9,964 bases of DNA from an uncultured Agathobaculum sp. GTDB taxonomy: Bacteria; Bacillota; Clostridia; Oscillospirales; Butyricicoccaceae. Below are positions 1 to 5,627 of this stretch, in pieces. Within the stretch, counting starts at the first letter, position 1. Each line of letters starts with the position of its first letter. Location of the stretch: the NCBI GenBank assembly GCA_944380945.1, contig CALWJG010000051.1, forward strand, positions 1-9,964, given 5' to 3'. The notes under the pieces were generated by a model that saw only the letters and a list, made by a program, of their open reading frames with translations, did not search any database and had not been told where the DNA came from. The translations under genes were made by a program, and so were the position numbers.

Positions 1-1149
1 CAGATCGAGTATTACCACAACTCCTCGTGGCTCGAGCACGGCGGCGCGCCGGACAAGGCGGTGCGCTCGGCGTTCGTCTCCGCGATCGACGCCTACCTCA
101 AGCAGAATAACAAATACAACAAGTCGGAGAGCAAGGTCACGTTTCAGGACGTGATGGACAGTCTGGTGCTGGTCACCAACTGCTTCTCCACCCAGACCTC
201 GTACGAGAACCAGACCAAAAAGGCCATCACCAACAAGTTCATTCAGGAGGCGATGACCGACTTCCTCAAGCAGGGGCTGGAGATCTACTTCATCGAGAAC
301 AAGACCGAGGCGGACCGGATCGCCGAGCAGATCCTGATCAACAAGCGCAGCCGCGAGCAGGCGGAAAAGGCGCGCCTGAACATCAAGAAAAAGCTGTCCG
401 GCAGCATCGACATCGCCAACCGCGTGCAGAAGTTCGTCGACTGCCGCACCAAGGACGTGACGCGCCGCGAGCTGTATATCGTCGAGGGCGATTCCGCGCT
501 CGGCTCGGTCAAGCAGGGGCGGGACAGCGAGTTTCAGGCCATCATGCCCGTGCGCGGCAAGATCCTCAACTGCCTCAAGGCGGATTATGACAAGATATTC
601 AAAAACGACATCATCACCGACCTGCTGAAGGTGCTGGGCTGCGGCGTCGAGGTGCGCAGCAAGGCGTCCAAGGATCTGTCGGCGTTCGACCTCGAATCGC
701 TGCGCTGGCGGCGCATCATCATCTGCACGGATGCGGATGTGGACGGCTTCCAGATCCGCACGCTCATCCTGACCATGCTGTACCGGCTGACGCCCACGCT
801 GATCGAGCAGGGCTATGTGTATATCGCCGAGTCCCCGCTCTATGAGATCACCTATCGGGATAAGAGCTATTTCGCGTTTGACGAGAGCGAGAAAGCGGCC
901 ATCCTCAAAAAACTCGAGGGCAAAAAGCTGCTCATCCAGCGCTCCAAGGGCTTGGGCGAGAACGAGGCGGACATGATGTGGGAGACCACGATGAACCCCG
1001 AGACCCGACGGCTCATCCGCATCACGCCGGACGACGCCAAGGCCACGAGCGAGATGTTCGACCTGCTGCTGGGCGACAACCTGTCCGGCCGCAAGGAATA
1101 CATCGCGGAGAACGGGGCGGATTATCTGGAATTGGCGGATATCAGCTAA
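1..1149 (+). CDS. parE: Type IIA topoisomerase B subunit (ParE/GyrB-like), 5' end cut by window
   Basis: This is the ATPase/TOPRIM subunit of a type IIA topoisomerase, which acts with the downstream A subunit to pass one DNA duplex through another. The frame is open from base 1, so the N-terminal ATPase domain lies outside the window and the 382 visible residues cover the end of the transducer plus TOPRIM and C-terminal tail. Numbering from base 1, the TOPRIM EGDSA motif starts at Glu162 and the metal-binding acidic run TDADVDG has Asp244 and Asp246. QRSKGLGE and WETTMNPETRR are the usual GyrB/ParE tail motifs. Several consensus positions differ: EGDSALGS instead of EGDSAGGS, and DGFQIRT where GyrB usually has DGSHIRT. 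This suggests the divergent second gyrase-like set of many Clostridia rather than the housekeeping GyrB. It ends 244 nt before its partner, an unusually long gap now filled by a hairpin element. The family is certain; the parE name is less so. Confidence 0.9.
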   Translation, partial: QIEYYHNSSWLEHGGAPDKAVRSAFVSAIDAYLKQNNKYNKSESKVTFQDVMDSLVLVTNCFSTQTSYENQTKKAITNKFIQEAMTDFLKQGLEIYFIENKTEADRIAEQILINKRSREQAEKARLNIKKKLSGSIDIANRVQKFVDCRTKDVTRRELYIVEGDSALGSVKQGRDSEFQAIMPVRGKILNCLKADYDKIFKNDIITDLLKVLGCGVEVRSKASKDLSAFDLESLRWRRIIICTDADVDGFQIRTLILTMLYRLTPTLIEQGYVYIAESPLYEITYRDKSYFAFDESEKAAILKKLEGKKLLIQRSKGLGENEADMMWETTMNPETRRLIRITPDDAKATSEMFDLLLGDNLSGRKEYIAENGADYLELADIS

Positions 1150-1153
1150 AGCG

Positions 1154-1179
1154 TCGATTGAAACCACGGTTTCAATCGA
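1154..1179 (-). repeat. 26-nt palindrome, module M5 of copy A
   Basis: The arms are TCGATTGAAACC and its exact reverse complement, separated by two bases (AC on plus, GT on minus). The palindrome begins four bases after the parE stop codon. It matches 6714-6739 at 22 of 26 positions, and the four differences form two compensated base pairs. Confidence 0.85.
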
Positions 1180-1258
1180 AGAGGACACACCGCGCAGGGC
1201 GCGGATGTGTCCCCAGCTGCACAAAGTTCCGCTGCGCGAAACTTTGCTTCGCACTGGT

Positions 1259-1291
1259 ATAAAAACCGTGATACATGCTCCCGGTTTTTAT
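1259..1291 (-). repeat. 33-nt conserved repeat, module M3 of copy A
   Basis: The segment has 10-bp arms ATAAAAACCG and CGGTTTTTAT around a 13-nt loop. Its reverse complement matches 6631-6663 at 32 of 33 positions, with the single difference at the last loop base. The loop, containing GCATGTATC on the minus strand, is conserved as well as the stem, which suggests recognition of sequence and not only of shape. Confidence 0.9.
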
Positions 1292-1393
1292 GGGAAATGC
1301 AGGATACTGCATTTCCCTGTTCGATGCCGCGCTGGTGCGCGGGAAAAAGCGCTGACGGCGCGAAGATGAAATAAGGTTGTGAGAGAAAACAAC

Positions 1394-3610
1394 ATGGCAA
1401 AAAAGAAAAACGACGGACCAAAAGTATATAAGGAGCATCCTGCGGTCGACCAGCGCATCACGGATACGCTGCGCGAGAACTACATGCCGTACGCGATGAG
1501 CGTCATCGTCTCGCGCGCGATCCCGGAGATCGACGGCTTCAAGCCGTCCCACCGCAAGCTGCTGTACACCATGTATAAAATGGGGCTGCTGAACGGCAAC
1601 CGCACCAAGTCGGCCAACATCGTCGGCGCGACCATGAAGCTCAACCCGCACGGCGACGCGGCCATCTACGAGACCATGGTGCGCCTGACGCGCGGCAACG
1701 AGGCGCTGCTGACGCCGTTTGTCGACTCCAAGGGCAACTTCGGCAAGGTGTATTCGCGCGACATGGCCTACGCCGCCCCGCGTTACACCGAGGCCAAGCT
1801 GGACGCCTTCTGCGCCGAGCTGTTCCGTGACATCGACGCGGACGCGGTCGACTTTATGGACAACTACGACGGCACGATGAAGGAGCCCGAACTGCTGCCG
1901 ACCACGTTCCCGAACATCCTCGTGTCGGCCAACACGGGCATCGCGGTCGGCATGGCGTCCAACTTCTGCGGCTTCAACCTCGGCGAGGTGTGCCTCACCA
2001 CGATCGAATATATCAAAAACCCGGAACACGACCTGCTCTCGACCCTGCCCGCGCCGGACTTTTCGACCGGCGGCGAGCTGATCTACGACGAGGACGAGAT
2101 GCGCGCCATCTACGAGAGCGGCCGCGGGTCGTTCAAGGTGCGCGCCAAATGGTCGTACGACAAAAAGGAGAACCTGATCGAGGTCACCGAGATCCCGTAC
2201 ACCACCACGATCGAGGCCATCATCGACAAGCTCGCCGAGCTGGCCAAGTCCGGCCGCGTGCGCGAGATCGCGGACGTGCGCGACGAGACCGACCTGTCCG
2301 GCCTCAAGATCGCGATCGACCTCAAGCGCGGCACCGATCCGGAAAAGCTGATGGCAAAGCTGATGAAGCTGACTCCGCTGATGGACAGCTTTTCCTGCAA
2401 CTTCAACGTGCTGATCGCCGGCATGCCGCGCGTGCTCGGCGTGCGCGAGCTGCTGGAGGAGTGGACGGCCTGGCGCACCGAGTGCGTGCGCCGCCGCGTG
2501 TTCTTCGACCTGAACAAGAAAAAGGACAAGCTGCACCTGCTGCACGGCCTGCGCAAGATCCTGCTGGACATCGACAAGGCCATCCGCATCATCCGCGAGA
2601 CCGAGGAGGACGCCGAGGTCATCCCCAACCTGATGATCGGCTTCGGCATCGACGAAGTGCAGGCTGAGTTCATCGCGGACATCCGCCTGCGCAACATCAA
2701 CAAGGAATATATCCTTAAACGCACGCAGGAGACCGAGGAGCTCGAAAAGGAGATCGCAAAGCTGGAGGACGTGGTCCGGTCCAAGGCTAAGATCCGGAAC
2801 ATCATCATCAAGGAGCTCGAGCAGGTCATCAAAAAGTACCCGTCCGAGCGCCGCACGCACATCGTGACCGCCGAGGCGGTGACCGAGTTCGATGAGGAGG
2901 ACCACATCGAGGATTATCCGGTGCTGCTGTTCATGACGCGCGAGGGCTATTTCAAAAAGATCACGCCGCAGTCCTGGCGCATGTCGCAGGAGCACAAGTG
3001 CAAGGAGGGCGATGAGGTGGTCTGGCAGGCCGAGACGACCAACAAGGCCGAGATCATCTTCTTCACCAACATGCAGCAGGCGTACAAGGCGCGCCTGTAT
3101 GACTTTGACGACTGCAAGGCGTCCGTGCTGGGCGACTATCTGGCGTCCAAGCTGGGCATGGACGAGGGCGAGGCGCCGGTCTATGCGCTGCTGCCGGGCG
3201 ACTACAAGGGCAACATGGTCATCGTGTTCCAGAACGGCAAGGCCGCGCGCTTTGCGCTCGAGTCCTTTGAGACAAAGACCAACCGCCGCCGCCTGACGGG
3301 CGCGTATTCGGCCAAGTCGCCGGCGGTCGCGTTCTTCTACCCGGTGGACGAGGAGACCGAGATCACCATGTTCTCGACCGCAAACCGCGCGCTGACCTTC
3401 CGCGCGAACATGCTGGACATCAAGGCCAGCCGCGCGACGCAGGGCGTGCAGGCCATGGTGCTGCGCGGCAAGCACACGGTGACGCGCGCCTGCCGCATGG
3501 AGGAGGCGGGGCTGTCCGACAACGGGCGGTACCGCTGCCGCAGCATCCCGTCGATCGGCGCGCTGCTGACCGACGATGACCTGCCGGAAAAGCAGATGAA
3601 GCTGGAATGA
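1394..3610 (+). CDS. parC: Type IIA topoisomerase A subunit (ParC/GyrA-like)
   Basis: This is the DNA breakage-reunion subunit, partner of the upstream B subunit. The 738-residue protein has a winged-helix region with the motif PRYTEAKL and catalytic Tyr131, preceded by Arg130. A tower and coiled-coil run to about residue 480, and a beta-pinwheel-like C-terminal domain covers about 500-738. No canonical GyrA box (QRRGGKG) is visible, which favours a ParC-type or divergent enzyme over housekeeping gyrase. In the quinolone-determining region the usual Ser and Asp are Ala89 and Glu93 (context NPHGDAAIYE). I chose ATG 1394 because GAGAG lies about 8 nt upstream; an in-frame GTG at 1379 has AAGG only 2 nt before it. 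The gene would normally follow parE closely, and the intervening repeat element appears to have widened the gap. A terminator follows directly. Confidence 0.92.
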   Translation: MAKKKNDGPKVYKEHPAVDQRITDTLRENYMPYAMSVIVSRAIPEIDGFKPSHRKLLYTMYKMGLLNGNRTKSANIVGATMKLNPHGDAAIYETMVRLTRGNEALLTPFVDSKGNFGKVYSRDMAYAAPRYTEAKLDAFCAELFRDIDADAVDFMDNYDGTMKEPELLPTTFPNILVSANTGIAVGMASNFCGFNLGEVCLTTIEYIKNPEHDLLSTLPAPDFSTGGELIYDEDEMRAIYESGRGSFKVRAKWSYDKKENLIEVTEIPYTTTIEAIIDKLAELAKSGRVREIADVRDETDLSGLKIAIDLKRGTDPEKLMAKLMKLTPLMDSFSCNFNVLIAGMPRVLGVRELLEEWTAWRTECVRRRVFFDLNKKKDKLHLLHGLRKILLDIDKAIRIIRETEEDAEVIPNLMIGFGIDEVQAEFIADIRLRNINKEYILKRTQETEELEKEIAKLEDVVRSKAKIRNIIIKELEQVIKKYPSERRTHIVTAEAVTEFDEEDHIEDYPVLLFMTREGYFKKITPQSWRMSQEHKCKEGDEVVWQAETTNKAEIIFFTNMQQAYKARLYDFDDCKASVLGDYLASKLGMDEGEAPVYALLPGDYKGNMVIVFQNGKAARFALESFETKTNRRRLTGAYSAKSPAVAFFYPVDEETEITMFSTANRALTFRANMLDIKASRATQGVQAMVLRGKHTVTRACRMEEAGLSDNGRYRCRSIPSIGALLTDDDLPEKQMKLE

Positions 3611-3612
3611 GC

Positions 3613-3668
3613 AAAAAGGGGCGGGAGCGCTCCGCTGCGGCGGGCGGCGGCTCCCGCCCCTTCTGCTT
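3613..3668 (+). terminator. Intrinsic terminator after parC
   Basis: An 11-bp perfect GC-rich stem pairs GGGGCGGGAGC (3618-3628) with GCTCCCGCCCC (3650-3660). It is preceded by AAAAA and followed by a broken T-rich tail (TTCTGCTT). It begins within 10 nt of the parC stop. The large loop can form a further small hairpin. The weak T tract leaves termination efficiency uncertain. Confidence 0.75.
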
Positions 3669-3696
3669 GCCAAATGCTTTTGCACTGTGCTATAAT
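3667..3696 (+). promoter_or_regulatory. Sigma-70-type promoter for the aminotransferase, extended -10
   Basis: The -35 candidate TTGCCA (3667-3672) is 18 nt from a perfect TATAAT (3691-3696), which is preceded by TG at 3688-3689 to make an extended -10. Transcription should start near 3703. The leader then carries AAGGGG (3710-3715) 10 nt before the ATG. A 5-bp hairpin, CGGAA (3707-3711) with TTCCG (3721-3725), could partly mask this ribosome binding site. Confidence 0.75.
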
Positions 3697-3725
3697 AAAC
3701 AAAAAACGGAAGGGGATATTTTCCG

Positions 3726-4910
3726 ATGGTAAACCAGAATATGGCCGCGCTTGGCAACAACCGTTCGACCATCCGCGAGCTTTTTGAATACGGCAACCAG
3801 CGCGCCGCTGTTGTGGGGCGCGAAAACGTGTTTGACTTTTCGCTCGGCAACCCGAGCGTGCCCGCGCCGGACGAGGTGCGGCAGGCGATCCTGGAGGAAG
3901 CTGCGGGCGACCCGGTCGCGCTGCACGGCTACACCTCCGCGCCGGGCGCGCCGGACGTGCGCAAAACGCTGGCGGACGACCTCAACCGCCGCTTCGGCAC
4001 CCAGTATACGGGCGACAGCCTGTATATGACCGTGGGCGCGGCGGCGGCGCTGTCCTGCGCGTTCAAGGCGCTGGCCTGTCCGGGGGATGAGATCGCGGTC
4101 ATCGCGCCGTATTTCCCGGAATACCTGATGTTCATCGAGAGCGGCGCGGGCGCGAAAGCGGTCGTCGTGCCGCCGTCGGTCGCGGATTTCCAGATCGATT
4201 TTGACGCGCTCGAGCAGCGCCTGAACGAGCACACCAAGGCGGTCGTCATCAATTCGCCCAACAACCCGTCGGGCGCGGTGTATTCCGAGGATACCATCCG
4301 CCAGCTGGCGGCCCTGCTGCGGGATAAGGAGAGCCAGTACGGTCACCCGATCTACCTCATTTCGGACGAGCCCTACCGCGAGCTGGTGTACGACGGCGTT
4401 GCGACCCCCTTTGTGCCGAATTTCTATGACGATACGATCGTCTGCTACTCCTACTCCAAGTCGCTTTCGCTGCCGGGCGAGCGCATCGGCTATGTGCTCG
4501 TGCCGCCGCAGGCGGCGGACAGCGCGGACGTCTATGCCGCGGTCAGCGGCGCGGGCCGCGCGCTGGGCTATGTGTGCGCGCCCAGCCTGTTCCAGCGCGT
4601 CGCCGCGCGCTGCACCGGTCTGACCGGCGACCTGACCGTGTACCAGACCAACCGCGACCTGCTGTACAACGGCCTGACCGCCATGGGCTACCGCTGCGTC
4701 AAGCCGCAGGGCGCGTTCTATCTGTTCCCGCAGACGCTCGAGCCGGACGACCGCGCGTTCTGCGAGCGGGCGAAAAAATACGACCTGCTGGTCGTGCCGG
4801 GTGCGGACTTCGGCGCGCCGGGCCACATGCGCATCTCCTACTGCGTGGCGACCGACACCATCCGCCGCGCGCTGCCGCTGTTCGAGAAGCTCGCGGCAGA
4901 GTATAAGTGA
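3726..4910 (+). CDS. Class I/II PLP-dependent aminotransferase (aspartate aminotransferase-like)
   Basis: This cytoplasmic fold-type I enzyme would move an amino group between an amino acid and a 2-oxo acid. The 394-residue length is normal for the family. Visible cofactor and substrate residues are Asn180 in NSPNNPSG, Asp214 and Tyr217 in SDEPYRE, Schiff-base Lys245 in YSYSKSLSLPGERIGY, and carboxylate-binding Arg369 in HMRISYC. The N-terminal FSLGNPSVPAPDEV segment is also typical. The gene stands alone: it has its own promoter and a terminator upstream, and about 200 nt follow before the next gene, so context does not reveal the substrate. The ATG at 3726 has AAGGGG 10 nt upstream. Aspartate, aromatic or alanine-type specificity cannot be separated by eye, so no symbol is given. 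No convincing terminator was seen after it. Confidence 0.92.
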   Translation: MVNQNMAALGNNRSTIRELFEYGNQRAAVVGRENVFDFSLGNPSVPAPDEVRQAILEEAAGDPVALHGYTSAPGAPDVRKTLADDLNRRFGTQYTGDSLYMTVGAAAALSCAFKALACPGDEIAVIAPYFPEYLMFIESGAGAKAVVVPPSVADFQIDFDALEQRLNEHTKAVVINSPNNPSGAVYSEDTIRQLAALLRDKESQYGHPIYLISDEPYRELVYDGVATPFVPNFYDDTIVCYSYSKSLSLPGERIGYVLVPPQAADSADVYAAVSGAGRALGYVCAPSLFQRVAARCTGLTGDLTVYQTNRDLLYNGLTAMGYRCVKPQGAFYLFPQTLEPDDRAFCERAKKYDLLVVPGADFGAPGHMRISYCVATDTIRRALPLFEKLAAEYK

Positions 4911-5027
4911 TTTCTGGCGATTTGAACAGATGGGAACTGTTAAATTTGTGTGAATAACCCATGTGATTTGGGGAATTTGCACAAAATAATCTATCTGCTA
5001 TTGGGCGATATTCATAAAGACTGCATC

Positions 5028-5056
5028 TTGTTTTCCGCATGCGTTCCGTGTATGAT
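5028..5056 (+). promoter_or_regulatory. Sigma-70-type promoter for the 33-residue small gene
   Basis: TTGTTT (5028-5033) and TATGAT (5051-5056) are separated by the optimal 17 nt, in an AT-rich stretch that contrasts with the GC-rich genes on both sides. The predicted start is near 5063, exactly where a leader hairpin begins. The rest of 4911-5027 holds only a weak 5-bp inverted repeat (AACAG/CTGTT, 4925-4941). Confidence 0.75.
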
Positions 5057-5062
5057 AAATCC

Positions 5063-5082
5063 GAGATCAGGAAAAAGATCTC
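5063..5082 (+). other. 5' leader hairpin of the small gene
   Basis: GAGATC (5063-5068) pairs with GATCTC (5077-5082) around an A-rich 8-nt loop. It sits at the predicted transcript start and leaves the downstream SD free. A hairpin at the very 5' end is a known way to stabilise bacterial mRNA. That role here is inferred. Confidence 0.5.
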
Positions 5083-5111
5083 AAATATCACATAAAGGAG
5101 CGTGACAAACA

Positions 5112-5213
5112 ATGATGGGTTTCTTCAATGATCTGGTCGCCATGCGCGTCATGGACCTGAGCGCAAACCGCGTCAAGAACGTGTCCCGCAAGGCGCGTCG
5201 CACCGCCAAGTAA
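5112..5213 (+). CDS. Small basic protein, 33 residues, unknown function
   Basis: I do not recognise this protein. It begins MMGFFNDLVAMRVMDL, a short amphipathic, moderately hydrophobic stretch, and ends RVKNVSRKARRTAK, a strongly basic tail. There are eight Arg/Lys and two Asp, for a net charge near +6. The case for a real gene is its setting: a well-spaced promoter, a leader hairpin, a consensus AAAGGAG (5094-5100) 11 nt before the first of two adjacent ATGs, and a strong terminator 70 nt after the stop. It is monocistronic and has no operon partner, so context gives no role. It could bind membrane or nucleic acid, or the transcript could be a regulatory RNA with a coding part. The start at 5112 fits the SD spacing better than 5115. 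Confidence 0.65.
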   Translation: MMGFFNDLVAMRVMDLSANRVKNVSRKARRTAK

Positions 5214-5282
5214 TGTGATAGCATTACGGCGGCGGGGACGCCGCGGGGAGTTCAAAAGAAATGACAAAGAAAAGCGCAACGT

Positions 5283-5317
5283 AAAAGACCTTCCGGAATG
5301 GATTCGGAAGGTCTTTT
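5283..5317. terminator. Strong bidirectional intrinsic terminator
   Basis: AAAAGACCTTCCG (5283-5295) pairs perfectly over 13 bp with CGGAAGGTCTTTT (5305-5317), giving A and T tracts on both strands. It lies between two converging small genes and can end both transcripts. A separate 6-bp hairpin (GCGGCG/CGCCGC, 5229-5244) lies upstream, closer to the small gene's stop. Confidence 0.9.
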
Positions 5318-5329
5318 GCTGTGTGCGCC

Positions 5330-5503
5330 TCAGCCCGAGCGGCGGGCGCCGGCCAGCGCCTCGGTGCGCTGGCGGAAGTAGGCGGCGCGCTCCTCCCGCG
5401 TGGCGGGACGGATGCGCTTTTTGCCGCAGTCCGGGCAGGCGGCGGTGCGTTCGCTGCCGAGAAATAAAAAGTGGCAGCATTTGGTTTGACACGCATAGAT
5501 CAT
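5330..5503 (-). CDS. Small zinc-ribbon-like protein, 57 residues
   Basis: The product begins MIYACQTKCCHFLFLG and contains Cys5, Cys9, Cys10 and His11, followed by CPDCGKK with Cys23 and Cys26. This spacing of Cys pairs suggests one small zinc ribbon. The second half (REERAAYFRQRTEALAG) should be a charged helix. Short proteins of this layout, a zinc ribbon followed by a charged helical tail, are familiar to me from Clostridia, but I know no assigned function. The ATG at 5503 is chosen because AGAGGTG lies 6 nt upstream; a TTG start 9 codons earlier is possible but has no such site. It reads toward the bidirectional terminator and is divergent from the EamA gene. Metal binding is inferred from the cysteines only. 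Confidence 0.75.
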   Translation of the reverse strand: MIYACQTKCCHFLFLGSERTAACPDCGKKRIRPATREERAAYFRQRTEALAGARRSG

Positions 5504-5528
5504 GCTGTTCACCTCTCTTTGTGCCTCC

Positions 5529-5555
5529 AATATAGCAGGGGAAATGTCCGATAAA
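5529..5555 (-). promoter_or_regulatory. Possible promoter for the zinc-ribbon gene
   Basis: On the minus strand TATATT (plus 5534-5529) is a fair -10 about 25 nt before the ATG. The best -35 is only TTTATC (plus 5555-5550) at a short 15-nt spacing. The leader would be very short. This is the weakest promoter call in the window. Confidence 0.35.
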
Positions 5556-5565
5556 CCTCCCTTGC

Positions 5566-5594
5566 TTGCGGCGGCACAGCAGAGATGATATACT
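5566..5594 (+). promoter_or_regulatory. Promoter for the EamA permease gene
   Basis: TTGCGG (5566-5571) and TATACT (5589-5594) are separated by 17 nt. The start would fall near 5601, 27 nt before the ATG. It points away from the zinc-ribbon gene, so the gap 5504-5627 is a divergent promoter region. Before the repeat element was inserted downstream, this promoter may also have read into the MBOAT operon. Confidence 0.65.
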
Positions 5595-5627
5595 GGATCA
5601 AAAGTTTTTTGGAAAGCTGGGGTCGAA

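Larger units (their letters stand above)
1154..1345 (-). mobile_element. Copy A of a multi-hairpin MITE-like repeat element
   Basis: This stretch fills most of the 244-nt gap between the two topoisomerase genes and has no plausible gene. It is almost wholly made of stem-loops with 0-9 nt linkers: 1154-1179 (12-bp perfect arms), 1183-1212 (13 bp, one bulged A), 1213-1257 (long imperfect hairpin with inner arms 1222-1246), 1259-1291 (10 bp), 1292-1317 (11 bp perfect) and 1327-1342 (6 bp perfect). Read on the minus strand, bases 1345 to 1259 align without gaps to 6577-6663, and 1179-1154 aligns to 6714-6739. The order of modules is the same as in copy B. A 6-bp direct repeat AAAGCG (1148-1153 and 1346-1351) sits exactly at the two edges and may be a target duplication, but it is short. 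Mobility is inferred from copy B. Confidence 0.65.

Noticed and set aside
1156..1179. GATTGAAAC in both strands, resembling the 3' end of some CRISPR repeats.
   Set aside because: It is part of a perfect 12-bp palindrome with one unit per site. There are no regularly spaced repeats, spacers or cas genes.
1259..1317. The hairpins between parE and parC as ordinary intrinsic terminators.
   Set aside because: The T runs are inside the stems or absent after them, and the same modules recur in the other orientation elsewhere. Some termination is possible but does not explain the array.
1379..1396. GTG at 1379 as start of the topoisomerase A subunit.
   Set aside because: The AAGG before it is only 2 nt away. 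The ATG at 1394 has GAGAG at a workable distance and gives a usual N terminus.
1172..3850. An 892-codon minus-strand open frame across the topoisomerase A subunit.
   Set aside because: It is an antisense shadow of GC-rich parC codons. It runs through two intergenic regions, its composition is biased (His/Arg/Ala/Val/Leu), and it has no family motif. The sense strand has clear motifs.
4925..4941. AACAG/CTGTT hairpin as terminator of the aminotransferase gene.
   Set aside because: Only 5 bp, AT-rich, and no T tract follows.
5215..5535. A plus-strand frame across the terminator and zinc-ribbon gene.
   Set aside because: It runs through a 13-bp terminator, has no ribosome binding site and overlaps the antisense of a better supported gene.
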